Positions 17,756-27,728 of a stretch of DNA of 64,000 bases are shown piece after piece. The notes beneath the pieces are model-generated. The model searched no databases. It saw only the letters and a list, made by a program, of their open reading frames with translations, and was not told the origin of the DNA. Made by a program: the position numbers and the translations under genes. Each line of letters begins with the position of its first letter. Position 1 is the stretch's first letter. The stretch spans positions 620,001-684,000 of the forward strand of contig AM422018.1 of the NCBI GenBank assembly GCA_000069925.1, written 5' to 3'. This DNA is from Candidatus Phytoplasma australiense (GTDB lineage: Bacteria; Bacillota_I; Bacilli_A; Acholeplasmatales; Acholeplasmataceae).

Positions 17756-18520
17756 TTATTCTTCTGATAAATTAATTTTTTCAATTTTTTGTTCTGGTTG
17801 TAAAGTTAATAAAACCCCATTTAATTGCCTTTTTCCGGTTGCATTTGGTTTGGAAAAAACTCTATTTCCCAAAAAAGACTCAATAATAGGTCCGCTTTCT
17901 TTTCCAATGACACCATCCCTAACCCCTGTCATACCAGCATCAGTAATATAAAGGGTTTTTTTAGGGAAAAGACAGTCATCATTAGTTTGAACGTGAGTGT
18001 GAGTGCCTACAATTGCATTAATACGACCATCAAAATAATGGGTAAGGGCAATTTTTTCACTAGTGGCCTCAGCGTGAAAATCTAAAAAAGAAAAATCATA
18101 TTTGGATTTATTTTGTTCTAAAACTTTGTCAATCGCTTTAAAGGGGCAATGAAGCCTTGGATTAAGAAAACAACGACCCAAAGCATTCATCACTAAAATT
18201 TTTTTATTATTGCATTCCACAATCTTATAACCTTGCCCTATTTGTTGAAGGTCGTTAATGGGACGAATAACATTAGAATCATCGATAAAATCTTTGATTT
18301 GTTGGTTTTTCCACACGTGATTTCCCATAGTAATTAAATTAACGCCAATTTTTTGTAGTTTTTTATAAATTTTATAACTCAATCCTTTTCCATTATCAGA
18401 ATTTTCAGCATTAGCAATAATAAAATTTGGTTGATAAGTTTTTTTTAAAAAATCTATGTTTTCTGAAAAATAATCCATTCCTGGTTTGCCATAAATATCT
18501 CCAATAAACATTATTTTCAC
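17756..18520 (-). CDS. ymdB: YmdB family metallophosphoesterase
   Basis: A 254-residue enzyme of the YmdB family (2',3'-cyclic nucleotide phosphodiesterase in Bacillus). Metal ligands are visible: FIGDIYGKPG at the start, NAENSDNGKG, MGNHVWKN, DFHAEATSEK and GTHTHVQTND. I choose the GTG at 18,518-18,520, seven bases behind AGGAG. The upstream ATG at 18,533-18,535 overlaps that ribosome-binding site. It directly follows rny, the usual Firmicutes pair. Confidence 0.9.
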   Translation of the reverse strand: MKIMFIGDIYGKPGMDYFSENIDFLKKTYQPNFIIANAENSDNGKGLSYKIYKKLQKIGVNLITMGNHVWKNQQIKDFIDDSNVIRPINDLQQIGQGYKIVECNNKKILVMNALGRCFLNPRLHCPFKAIDKVLEQNKSKYDFSFLDFHAEATSEKIALTHYFDGRINAIVGTHTHVQTNDDCLFPKKTLYITDAGMTGVRDGVIGKESGPIIESFLGNRVFSKPNATGKRQLNGVLLTLQPEQKIEKINLSEE

Positions 18521-18538
18521 AATCATTCTCCTCATTCA

Positions 18539-20107
18539 CTAGAATCTAGCTAGTTCAATGGCTCTTGTTTCTCTTATAACAGTAACTTTGATAACTCCAT
18601 TATAACTAATATCTTTTTCTATTTGTTCTTTAATTGTTCTTGCAATTGAAGACATAAAATGGTCGTTGATTGCTTCTGGTTTAACAATGACTCTAATTTC
18701 ACGACCAGCTTGTACAGCGTAAGATTGAGCAACTCCTTTGATAGAGTTTGCAATGCTTTCTAATTTAGTTAATCTTTGGATATAATTTTCGATTGATTCT
18801 TTTCTGGCTCCGGGTCTTGCTGCACTGAGAGTATCTGCGATAGCAACTAAAGCTCCAATTGTTGTATCTGCAACTTGATCTTCATGGTGAGAAGCAATAG
18901 CATCAATAACTTCTTTTTTTTCTTTATATTTATAAGCTAAAGCAGTTCCGATTTCAACATGACCACCTTCCATTTCATGATCTAAGGCCTTACCGATATC
19001 ATGAAAAAGCCCTGCTCTTCTGGCAATAATTTCGTCTTCTCCCAATTCTGCTGCTAGTTTTCCTGCCAAAAAAGCAACTTCCAAAGAATGTTTTAAAACA
19101 TTTTGAGTATAACTTAAACGAAAATGTAATTTTCCTAAAAGTTGAATTAAATCAGGATGAACTTCGCCGATTTTAGTCATAAAAACAGCTTCTTCGCCTA
19201 ATTCTTTGATAAAATTATTAACTTCTGAAGTTGATTGTTCTAACGCTTTTTCGATACGAGAAGGATGAATTCTGCCATCTAAAACTAGTAATTCTAAAGT
19301 TTTTTTAGCAATTTCTCTTCTAACAGGATTAAAACTACTTAAAACTACCGTTAAAGGAGATTCGTCGATAATTAAATCTACCCCTGTCAAAACTTCTAAA
19401 GCTTTAATGTTTCTTCCTTGACGACCAATAATACGGCCTTTCATTTCTTCATTAGGGATATCAACAACACTAATATTTTTTTCTCCTGTAATATCAGAAG
19501 AATAACTTTGCATCGTTGAAATCAAAAGCATTTTGGCTTTTTTAGAAACTTCTAATTTCGCTTTTTCTTCTTCTTTTTTGATATACATAAAAATTTCATT
19601 AGCAGTCTTATTTCTAACTTCTTCCATAATAATTTTTTTAGCTTCTTCTTGGTTTAAAGAAGCTATTTGTTCTAGTTTGTTTTTTTGATTTTGTGAAATA
19701 ATTTCTTGTTCTTTGATCTGCATTTCTAGCTTATTTTTAGTATAATTAATTTTTCGTAACTCTTCATCTAAATATTGTTCTCTTTTATTTAAGTTTTCTG
19801 TTCTATTGTTAAACAATTCTTCACGACGATTGTTTTTTTCTTCTAATTTAACTATAATATTAGTTCTTTCATGCAAATCACGTTCCATTTTATTTCTTAA
19901 TGCGGATATTTCTATTTTGGCATTTCTAACTATTTCTTTTCCGTATGTTTCAAGTTCTTCTGACTTTTCTTGAACTTGTTTTTTGAATTTGGCTTGTTCT
20001 TGATGGATTTTTTTACGATTAAAGAAATAATAAAATAAATAACCAGTTGATATACCTAAAGAAAAAAAAACAACAGGAATAAAAATCGTATTAAACCCGC
20101 ATGACAC
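18539..20107 (-). CDS. rny: Ribonuclease Y
   Basis: A membrane-anchored endoribonuclease that starts mRNA decay. Domain order: N-terminal membrane segment (FIPVVFFSLGISTGYLFYYFF), long coiled coil to about residue 200, KH domain with GRIIGRQGRNIKALE, HD domain with GLFHDIGKALDHEMEG and ASHHEDQVAD, and a C-terminal domain. I choose the GTG at 20,105-20,107, which follows AGAAAGG and gives 522 residues with the membrane segment at the very start, as in Bacillus. An ATG at 20,159-20,161 is in frame and would add 18 residues but has no good ribosome-binding site. ymdB follows. Confidence 0.92.
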   Translation of the reverse strand: MSCGFNTIFIPVVFFSLGISTGYLFYYFFNRKKIHQEQAKFKKQVQEKSEELETYGKEIVRNAKIEISALRNKMERDLHERTNIIVKLEEKNNRREELFNNRTENLNKREQYLDEELRKINYTKNKLEMQIKEQEIISQNQKNKLEQIASLNQEEAKKIIMEEVRNKTANEIFMYIKKEEEKAKLEVSKKAKMLLISTMQSYSSDITGEKNISVVDIPNEEMKGRIIGRQGRNIKALEVLTGVDLIIDESPLTVVLSSFNPVRREIAKKTLELLVLDGRIHPSRIEKALEQSTSEVNNFIKELGEEAVFMTKIGEVHPDLIQLLGKLHFRLSYTQNVLKHSLEVAFLAGKLAAELGEDEIIARRAGLFHDIGKALDHEMEGGHVEIGTALAYKYKEKKEVIDAIASHHEDQVADTTIGALVAIADTLSAARPGARKESIENYIQRLTKLESIANSIKGVAQSYAVQAGREIRVIVKPEAINDHFMSSIARTIKEQIEKDISYNGVIKVTVIRETRAIELARF

Positions 20108-20161
20108 TTGATTTATACCTTTCTTTTTTATAATCTTTTTATTGATTGTTTTATGATTCAT

Positions 20162-20483
20162 TAAATCATATGAAAATAATTTTTTAATATGATAAATAAA
20201 GAAATAAAGAAATAAAGAAATTTTTTAATTATTTGAAATATTTTTTTTATTATTTAACTCTGAATTAAAGAAAAAAGAAAAAAATGAAAATAAAAGTTAA
20301 TTATTATAAAAAAAAATATTATTTTATTCGAATAAAATAATAAAAAGTGTAATAATAAAAAGTGTAATATTTTATCTTAATAAATATTTTTTTAAAAAAC
20401 TGAAAAGCTAACCTTAAGAGATTAGCTTTTATATGAAAAAATAATTATTAAGATATTTTATAAAAAAAATTAGTTTCATAAAT
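20162..20483. other. AT-rich spacer with a palindrome and short direct repeats
   Basis: No gene. It contains three AAATAAAG-type units near 20,190-20,215, a perfect 26-base palindrome centred on TTCGAA at 20,317-20,342, a 15-base direct repeat (AATAATAAAAAGTGT at 20,336-20,350 and 20,351-20,365), and the terminator at 20,403-20,430. Confidence 0.6.
20403..20430 (-). terminator. Intrinsic terminator of the small membrane-protein gene
   Basis: A perfect 9-bp stem (AAAAGCTAA at 20,403-20,411, TTAGCTTTT at 20,422-20,430). On the minus strand it is followed by a T-rich tract. It lies 54 bases behind the gene ending at 20,484. Confidence 0.75.
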
Positions 20484-20843
20484 TTACTTTTTTGTTTTTT
20501 TGTCTTTTATTACCAAAGAAGTTAATTTATTAGGGATATCGTTTAAATATTTATTTACTTTTTGTGAATTAATCATTTTATCAGCTACAGTACCTAATTT
20601 ATTTAAAACTTTATCTTTAACGATATCTATTTTAGATTGGGAGCTATTTTCTTCAGAAACAGCAGGCGTTGGTTCAATTAATGAAGTGGTTTCAGAAATT
20701 ACATCATCAGGAGCTTCATTTTCAAAAAAATCCCGATAATTAATAAAGATGAAAAAACCTAAAAAAATAATGATGGAAAAAATCAAAATACTAATGATAA
20801 TTTTTTTATTATATTGAGCGATCAATGTAAAACTTAAAAACAT
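20484..20843 (-). CDS. Small single-pass membrane protein of unknown function
   Basis: 119 residues: a hydrophobic segment at residues about 14-35 (KIIISILIFSIIIFLGFFIF), an acidic, Ser/Thr/Pro-rich linker (EAPDDVISETTSLIEPTP) and a Lys-rich C-terminal half. AAAGG abuts the first ATG, so the real start is uncertain. It has its own terminator. I do not recognise it; a surface-exposed or tethered protein is possible. Confidence 0.5.
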   Translation of the reverse strand: MFLSFTLIAQYNKKIIISILIFSIIIFLGFFIFINYRDFFENEAPDDVISETTSLIEPTPAVSEENSSQSKIDIVKDKVLNKLGTVADKMINSQKVNKYLNDIPNKLTSLVIKDKKTKK

Positions 20844-21005
20844 CCTTTAATTTAAAATTAAAAAAAATAAAAATACCAATTAAAAATTTAAATGCAAATT
20901 TTGGATCACTTAAACAAAAAAAGGTAAAATACTAAATAAAAATAGTTTAGTATCCGTATATATTATATAATAAGCAAAAAAGATATTTACAAAGTTTTCG
21001 CTAAT

Positions 21006-22025
21006 CTATAATTTTTTTTTACTTTCTTTTTCTCTCTTGCTAACTTCTAATAATTTTTCATAACGTTTTTGCAAGGTTTTTTCTTTTTTATCCATATCTT
21101 CGATAACATCTAAAGTTTTTTGTAAAGATGTTTTTAAATTATTAAAAAGAGTTTTGTCAAAATTCCTCATTGCTTCAAAAACTTTATTAATGCAATCCAA
21201 TTTTTCTTCATTATTTTGAACACTTTCAAAAACTTGCAAATAATAATCAACTGAATTTAAAATTGCTAACAAAATAGAAGGACTGGCAACGATAACGTTT
21301 CTGCTAAAAGCAAATGATATTAATTCTTGATCTGCATTAATTTGAGAAAAAATACTTTCAGAAGGAACAAACATAATAGCATAAGGGGCTGAATCTTCTT
21401 GACTAACATAGTTTTGAACTTCTTTGATTCTTTTTTTAACATTATCAGAAAAACGTTTCTTTAATTCTATTTGATTATCGTCATTTAAGAATGTTAAAAA
21501 ATCTCTTGTAGGAAATTTAGAATCAATTGGAATTTGAATAAATTTTCCATGCCCTTTACACATAACATCCACTCTTAAATGATGCCTGTTAATGGTTTTT
21601 TTCATAACAAATTGTTTTTGAAAAACCAATTTATCTTTAATATATGAAATGTTTTCTAAAATACGGTTTAATAAAAATTCCCCCGCCTGACCGGCTTTAT
21701 CATTTTGAGACAACAATTTATGAATATCTTGCACACCTTGAAAACCACTAGCATTTTGCTCTCTTAAAACTTTTAAGGAGTTTTCAAGATTAGAAATTAA
21801 GTGTTTGCGAGTATCCTTTATCTCTTGGGTTAAACTATCCTTACTCTGATGAGTTAAATTATTTATTCTGATATCTAACATATTAAAAGATTGTTTTAAA
21901 TCTTGAAAATTGTTTTCTAAAGGTTGATTTTTCAAAAAAAATTTACTTAAAATAAAAATTATAAAAATAGTAATAATGATTAATATAGCTAAAAGAATTA
22001 AGATTAAAATTTGCAATGTATCCAT
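21006..22025 (-). CDS. rmuC: RmuC family protein (DNA recombination)
   Basis: 339 residues: an N-terminal membrane segment (ILILILLAILIIITIFIIFIL), a coiled-coil stretch at about 40-100, then the RmuC core with GQAGEFLLNRILE, LRVDVMCKGHG, IPIDSKFPT and APYAIMFVPSESIFSQI. RmuC proteins are implicated in limiting inversions at short inverted repeats and have a PD-(D/E)XK-like nuclease fold; the D...DSKFP pattern fits. The ATG is preceded by AAGGAACC. It lies just downstream of tRNA-Arg. Confidence 0.88.
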   Translation of the reverse strand: MDTLQILILILLAILIIITIFIIFILSKFFLKNQPLENNFQDLKQSFNMLDIRINNLTHQSKDSLTQEIKDTRKHLISNLENSLKVLREQNASGFQGVQDIHKLLSQNDKAGQAGEFLLNRILENISYIKDKLVFQKQFVMKKTINRHHLRVDVMCKGHGKFIQIPIDSKFPTRDFLTFLNDDNQIELKKRFSDNVKKRIKEVQNYVSQEDSAPYAIMFVPSESIFSQINADQELISFAFSRNVIVASPSILLAILNSVDYYLQVFESVQNNEEKLDCINKVFEAMRNFDKTLFNNLKTSLQKTLDVIEDMDKKEKTLQKRYEKLLEVSKREKESKKKL

Positions 22026-22119
22026 GAATTTTAATGGTTCCTTTTGTATATTAATTATTTTTCAACAATTTAAAAGTGATTTTTCGTTAATATTTAAAAA
22101 ATTAATTGATTTAAAAAAA

Positions 22120-22196
<77 letters not shown>

Positions 22197-22557
22197 AAAA
22201 CATAACAATAAATATTTTAGCATAAAAACGAAAAAAATAAACAAAGGAAGCAATTATTTTTTTAACTAATTAAAAATTTTTAATTATTAAAACTTTATTC
22301 TAGAAAATAAATTTCCTTTAAAAAATCAATCTATTCTTATTATATTATAACAAATAATAATAACTTTTAAAAGCAAAAAAACAGTTAATGAAAAATATTC
22401 AAAATAATAAAAAGAATACACTTCAAAAAACTAAGTTTTTTTAATCCAAAAAATTTATTTGCACAAAAAACTAAAAAAAAGTTTATAATAGTAATGTAAT
22501 TTTTTAAATTTCAATTTAAAAATTAAAAGGTTTGTTTATTTATAATATATGTTTTAA
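22197..22557. other. AT-rich spacer before the SRP RNA
   Basis: No gene seen. TATAAT at 22,541-22,546, about 12 bases before the SRP RNA, is a good -10 candidate; no clear -35 is visible. Confidence 0.5.
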
Positions 22558-22676
22558 GAAGTAGCTTTTTCAAACTTTGTTATTCAATAGTAAAAAAATG
22601 AATTTGGTCAGGTCTTGATTGAAGCAGCCATAAGTTTTTTGTTATGTGATTAGCAAGGTTTGAAAAAGCTACTTTT
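22558..22676 (+). ncRNA. ffs: Signal recognition particle RNA
   Basis: About 119 bases. The ends pair almost perfectly (AAGTAGCTTTTTCAAACTTTG with the AGCAAGGTTTGAAAAAGCTACTT end), giving one long hairpin. The apical part carries the conserved SRP domain IV sequence GGTCAGGTC near 22,606-22,614 and GAAGCAGCC at 22,621-22,629, the Ffh-binding site. The apical loop is TTGATT rather than GGAA. There is no Alu-type extension, so it is the short bacterial form. A T-rich run follows. Confidence 0.88.
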
Positions 22677-22804
22677 ATATCTAAAATTTCATGGTAGGCT
22701 TGAAGCAACTGGAATTTTTATAATTTTTAAAATCAGTTGCAAAAATTTATGAAAGAAAGATGTTGGCGTTGACTATATCAAAATAAAAGATTTGATAAAA
22801 GAAA

Positions 22805-23500
22805 ATGTCAAGAGAAATTAAAATACCTTATATGAATTGGTTGTTTTTTAAAAAAAAGAAAAAGCGGTTAAAATTATTAACTAATTTTTATCACTCTTTG
22901 CAAGGAGATCCTTTTTTAACGGAAGAAATTATTTTAGACGGAGATTTAGTCAAAATTGAATTTTATTATTTAGAACAAAGCAAATATTATAATGCTTTAT
23001 TTCAATCAAGGCAATTTGCTGTTTGGACAGCTAATCAAGGGGTTTGCAGACTTTTAGTTGACAAAGATTATTATCAACATTTTGCAGCTTTATACCAAAA
23101 AAAAATAAATATTTTTTGGCTAGAATTCATGACAAAAGTTTATCAAAAAGAAATTAGTCTAATAAACAGAATCAAAATTGCTTTTGGGTTGGTTTTTCTT
23201 CCTTGTTTATTAGTTGTTTTTTTAACCCTTTCAGTTTTTCAAAACAAAAATCGCTGGTTTTTATGGATTCCTTTAATTATTTTATTAATTTTTATTTTCA
23301 TGATTAATCACTGGATTAAAAATAAACAAAAACAATTAGCTTTTTTTCAAGACCAAGAATTAAAAAAAACATTAGAAAAAATTAAAAAAGATTTAGGGGA
23401 AACTTTTTTTGCAAACCTCATTGAACAACAAAAAAAATATAATCCTGAATATAAACCATTAGAAAATGAAGCAGAAAAGGATGATAACTTAAAAAATTAA
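22805..23500 (+). CDS. Membrane protein of unknown function upstream of mnmG
   Basis: 231 residues. A soluble N-terminal half with many aromatic residues ([22 protein letters not shown]) is followed by two adjacent membrane segments at about 120-142 and 152-172 ([36 protein letters not shown]), then a charged, Lys/Glu-rich C-terminal tail. The ribosome-binding site is weak. It ends 20 bases before mnmG and is probably cotranscribed with mnmG-rsmG. I do not recognise a family. Confidence 0.6.
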   Translation: MSREIKIPYMNWLFFKKKKKRLKLLTNFYHSLQGDPFLTEEIILDGDLVKIEFYYLEQSKYYNALFQSRQFAVWTANQGVCRLLVDKDYYQHFAALYQKKINIFWLEFMTKVYQKEISLINRIKIAFGLVFLPCLLVVFLTLSVFQNKNRWFLWIPLIILLIFIFMINHWIKNKQKQLAFFQDQELKKTLEKIKKDLGETFFANLIEQQKKYNPEYKPLENEAEKDDNLKN

Positions 23501-23519
23501 AAAGGGGAAGAGGTTAAAA

Positions 23520-25364
23520 ATGGAATACGATAGTATTGTTGTTGGCGCAGGACACGCAGGAGTTGAAGCTGCTTTAATATTGGCTAAAAAACATCAAACT
23601 TTATTAATTTCAGGTTCTTTAAAAAAAATAGCCTCTCTACATTGCAACCCTTCAATCGGAGGACCTGCTAAAGGAGTTGTTGTTCGTGAAATCGATGCTT
23701 TAGGGGGAGTAATGGGGAAAGCAGCAGATTTAGCACAAATACAAATGAAAATGCTTAACTTTTCCAAAGGACCCGCCGTTAGAGCTTTAAGAGCTCAAAT
23801 TGACAAAATACAATACCCCAAAATTATTTTAAAAATGTTGCAAACCGCTCCTAATTTAGATTTATTAGAAGGGTTAGTAAATCATTTATTAATCAAGAAT
23901 AATCAAATTCAAGGGGTTTGTTTGTTAGATGGTCGAAAAATTTATGCAAAAACTGTCATTATTACAACCGGAACTTATTTATCAAGTCAAATATTGATTG
24001 GAGAAACTAAAACAGCCTCTGGACCCAACGGAACTCCTACCACTTATGGCATCAGCCAACAATTAAAAGATTTAGGGTTTGAAATTATTCGCCTTAAAAC
24101 GGGAACGCCGCCAAGAATTAAAAAAGCAACGATTGATTACGCTCAAACCAAAATCCAATTAGGCGATACAGATTTACAAACATTTAGTTTTGATAGTGAT
24201 ATAAAAAAATTAGGATCACAAGAAGCTTGTTTTTTAACACATACTAACGAAAAAACCCATCAAGTAATTCAAAAGCATCTCAACAAATCAGCAATGTATG
24301 GCGGATATATTAAAGGAACGGGGCCACGATATTGCCCTTCTATTGAAGATAAAGTAGTAAGGTTTTTTGATAAAAAAAGTCATCAAATTTTTATTGAACC
24401 TGAAAGTGTTTCTTTAGATGAAATGTATTTGCAAGGACTTTCCACCAGTATGCCGCAAAACATACAACATGAAATTTTAAAAACTATTCCAGGATTGCAA
24501 AACGCTGAAATTGCTAAATATGGTTATGCCATTGAATACGATGCTTTTAACCCAAGCCAACTAAAACACAACTTAGAAACTAAAAAAATTAATAATCTTT
24601 TTTTTGCAGGACAAATGAATGGCACTAGTGGATATGAAGAGGCGGCTTGTCAAGGGTTGATGGCAGGAATTAACGCTTCATTGAAACTACAAAATAAAAG
24701 TCCTTTTGTTTTAAAAAGAAACGAAGCTTATATTGGAGTTTTAATTGATGATTTAATCACCAAAGGGACTAAAGAACCTTATCGTTTGTTAACATCTCGC
24801 GCTGAATTCCGTTTATTGTTAAGACATGATAATGCTGATTTGCGTTTAAAAGAATATAGCAATCATTTTGGTTTAATAGATGCAAAAAATTATGAAGCTT
24901 TTAAAAAGAAAAAAGAATCCCTTCAATTAATTTTAAAAATGAGTCAAAATCATGAAATTTTGTCTGAAGAAAAAAATTTAGATTATTTAAAAACTACTTT
25001 GACAGGGAAAACAACTTTATTTCAATTATTAAAACGTCCTGAATTCAACTATCAAACATTACAACATTTTTTAAAAATAAAAGCAGATCAAAAAACATAT
25101 GAACAAGCAGAAATACAGATAAAATACGAAGGTTATATTGCAAAAGCAAAAAAAGAAGCAGAGAAGTTATTAAAATTGGAGCAGAAAAAAATCCCTGAAA
25201 AAATCAATTATTCAGAAATTAAAAACTTATCTAAAGAGGCGCAGGAAAAATTAACTTTAATTAAACCAGAAACTTTAGGCCAGGCTTCAAGAATTTTAGG
25301 AGTCAATCAAGTAGATATTTCAATCTTGTTAATTTATTTAGGTAAAGAACGTGCTTTATCCTGA
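23520..25364 (+). CDS. mnmG: tRNA uridine-5-carboxymethylaminomethyl modification enzyme MnmG
   Basis: A 614-residue FAD protein that, with MnmE, modifies U34 of several tRNAs. The dinucleotide-binding motif [13 protein letters not shown] is at residues 7-19. [25 protein letters not shown] and [16 protein letters not shown] are family signatures. The C-terminal helical region ends in the MnmE/tRNA-contacting part. GGGGAAGAGG precedes the ATG. It overlaps rsmG by 14 bases. MnmE is not in the window. Confidence 0.97.
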
Positions 25365-25977
25365 TTTATTAACAAAAAAATTCAAACTTAATCCTCATCA
25401 ATTGCAACAATTTGATTTATACTATCGCTTTTTAAACCAAGAAAATAAAAAATATAATCTCACTGCTTTAATATCTTTATCAGATGTTTATTGCAAACAT
25501 TTTTATGATTCCTTGATTTTGAAAGAAATACTAGATTTTAATCAAATTCAAAATGTTTGTGATGTGGGTTCTGGAGCTGGGTTTCCTTCTTTTCCTTTAA
25601 AAATAATTTATCCGAATTTAAAAATAACAATTGTTGAATCTTCTTTAAAAAAAATTAATTTTTTAAAACAATTGACAGTTGTTTTAGGTTTGAAAAACAT
25701 CTGTTTTGTTCATCAAAGAGCGGAAAAACATACTTTAAGTTACGATTGTGTTTTGGTTCGGGCTTTAGGTAGGCTGGATTTGATTTTAAAGTGGTGTCGC
25801 CTTTTAATCAAAAAAAATGGCTATTTTGTGGCAATGAAAGGAAAAAAGTACGCAGAAGAGTTAAAAGATAGTCAACACATTATTAAAAAGATAAAAATGA
25901 ATTTAATTAAAATAAATAAACAAGAATTGCCCAATCAATTAGGGACACGAATCAATTTATTATTTCAAACTCATTAA
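25351..25977 (+). CDS. rsmG: 16S rRNA (guanine527-N7)-methyltransferase
   Basis: A 208-residue SAM-dependent methyltransferase. The SAM motif [17 protein letters not shown] is near residue 70, with NLTALISL near 36 as in the family. The GTG start lies inside the end of mnmG with AGGT close by; the ATG-free overlap implies coupling. It is followed 6 bases later by a strong terminator that ends the operon. Confidence 0.95.
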
Positions 25978-25982
25978 AAGAT

Positions 25983-26016
25983 AAAATAAGGCCACTAAAA
26001 ATAGTGGCCTTATTTT
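25983..26016 (+). terminator. Strong intrinsic terminator of the mnmG-rsmG operon
   Basis: A perfect 15-bp stem (AAAATAAGGCCACTA with TAGTGGCCTTATTTT) and a 4-base AAAA loop, followed by further T. Confidence 0.95.
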
Positions 26017-26381
26017 TTTCCCGTAACTCTTAAAAGAAGGATGAAAACATTTAAAAAAACTAAATCAATTAAATAATTGTTTAAAACCAATTAAATTTAT
26101 AAAAGAGAAAGATTTAAAAAAACTCTTTTGGCATTTTAGGATAAGTTAATAAAAAGCAGCAGAAACAATTTAATATAACTTAATTTAATTATTATTTTTT
26201 AATTTATTAACATATAATCATGCGATATTATATTTGCAATATTGAAAAAATGAACAAACTGATATCAATAATTGATTTTTAGCTTTTCAAAATAATTTAT
26301 ATAAAGTGCAAAAAAATTGAAAAAGAGAGAAATAATATAAATTGAAATTATTCAATTTAAAAGTTATTCAAATAATTTTTA
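26017..26381. other. AT-rich spacer at the left edge of the accessory island
   Basis: No gene, repeat or hairpin of note beyond simple AT-rich sequence. Confidence 0.5.
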
Positions 26382-26661
26382 TTAATTAAGTTGTTTTGTT
26401 GCAACTAATTTATCTATTTCTTCTTTAGTAATTGTTTCTTGTTCTAATAATAAATTAGTAATTTTATCAAGCAATAATTTATTTTGAGAAATAATTTCTT
26501 TTGCTTGCAAATAACACATATCAATAATTTTTTTAATTTCTTGGTCAATTGCTGTTTTATCAGAGAATTCTGAATCTTGTCCTGGACCTAAATCACTCAT
26601 TCCATATTTAGTTACCATTAAACGAGCGATTTTAGTTGCTTGTTTAAAATCATCATAAGCA
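26382..26661 (-). pseudogene. ftsH: FtsH/HflB protease, C-terminal fragment
   Basis: The intact tail begins MVTKYGMSDLGPG and ends EEIDKLVATKQLN, the M41 peptidase end of FtsH. The frame continues upstream (toward 26,661) with AYDDFKQATKIARL, the conserved FtsH sequence before VTKYGMS, so this is a cut piece rather than a small gene. At about 26,661 it stops abruptly and sequence of another gene in the opposite direction begins. ftsH/hflB copies are typical of phytoplasma mobile units. The ATPase domain and zinc motif are missing. Confidence 0.85.
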
Positions 26662-27635
26662 GTTGGTGAAATTGGAAAAATAAAACTTCAAATCAAAAAT
26701 TTAGAAACAGACCAAAAATACTACCAAGATATGTTATCTGGTGCTGAAAACTACAAAAGAATTTTAGAAGAACGATTAAAAGATTTAACTGAAGGAGAAA
26801 AAAACTTATATAACCAAATCAAATCAGTCGAAGATCGCCGTGCTGAAATCCAAAAAGAAATTGATGAAGTCAATAAAAAACTTGAAGAAATCAAACTCGA
26901 AAAAGAATTATATCAATCCTTAAAATTAAAATATCGAGAAATGTATAACCGCATGATAACTTACGAAAAAGAACATGAAGCATCAGCAGGAAATATTGCC
27001 AAATGGGTCTTCAAAGGTTTTGATAAAGTTACTGACTTAATCCCTGGAAGAATGGTTCTCAAAACTTTAGATAAAACAATAAGTGTTACGCGTAAGTTCG
27101 CTCAAGGTATGTCAAAAGTTGCTTTAGTTCTTCACGAAGGGCACCGTTTATGGCACATGTATAATGAAGTAGCTAATGAAAACAAAGAACATCCACCAAT
27201 GATTACCAAAGAAGCTTTAGAAATGTATACTCGAGATATTGACCGTGATTTAGCCAAACTTGACGCTGACTACAAAGATTACGAAAAAAAATTAGGTGAT
27301 TATAAACTTCGTCTTAACCAAGATAATTTAAATAAAGAATTAGGCCAATCTAGAGAAATAGTTAGCGGAATAGAACAAAAAGAACAATCAGTTATTAATG
27401 AATATAAAAAAATCATCGGTGAATTAGAAAAACAACACAATAAAGTTTCAGATGCTGACAAATTATATAAATACAAATCCAAATTAGAAAAAAAATAGAA
27501 GACAAAGAAAATGAAATCGATACTAAAAAAGAAGAACTAAAACAAAATAATCCAAGTTATGCGCGCGCTCAAAAACGACTGCAAGCTAGACGAGTTGGTA
27601 AAATCCCCGAAATGGTTATGATTCCAAATAAATAA
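26662..27635 (+). pseudogene. 5'-truncated and frameshifted copy of a coiled-coil membrane-protein gene
   Basis: From 26,662 the frame reads VGEIGKIKLQIKNLETDQKY, matching residues about 214-230 of the gene at 27,729-28,562 almost exactly over about 100 bases, then diverges after ILEERLKDL. The rest is long Lys/Glu coiled coil with an inner segment WVFKGFDKVTDLIPGRMVLK. There is no proper start: TAA lies just upstream at 26,656-26,658 and the ATG at 26,731 has no ribosome-binding site. A run of eight A causes a TAG at 27,496-27,498; with one more A the frame continues to 27,635 (IEDKENEIDTKKEELK...). Function unknown. Confidence 0.7.
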
Positions 27636-27669
27636 TTATTTTCTCCAAACATTTTATTAATAAAATTGT

Positions 27670-27708
27670 ATAATGGTGATAAGTGATATAATTAATTATC
27701 ACCATTAT
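27670..27708. promoter_or_regulatory. Perfect 13-bp inverted repeat overlapping a TATAAT
   Basis: ATAATGGTGATAA at 27,670-27,682 and TTATCACCATTAT at 27,696-27,708, loop of 13. The left arm overlaps a TATAAT at 27,669-27,674, and the right arm ends just before the AAGAAAGG ribosome-binding site of the gene at 27,729. No T-run follows, so an operator or leader hairpin is more likely than a terminator. Confidence 0.45.
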
Positions 27709-27728
27709 CAAGAAAGGTAAACAAATTT

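Noticed and set aside
22704-22741. Hairpin GCAACTG...CAGTTGC behind the SRP RNA
   Set aside because: The 7-bp stem has a loop of over 20 bases and no T-run; likely chance in AT-rich DNA.
26382-26618. A small free-standing 78-residue gene
   Set aside because: FtsH sequence continues upstream of the ATG in the same frame, so it is a gene fragment.
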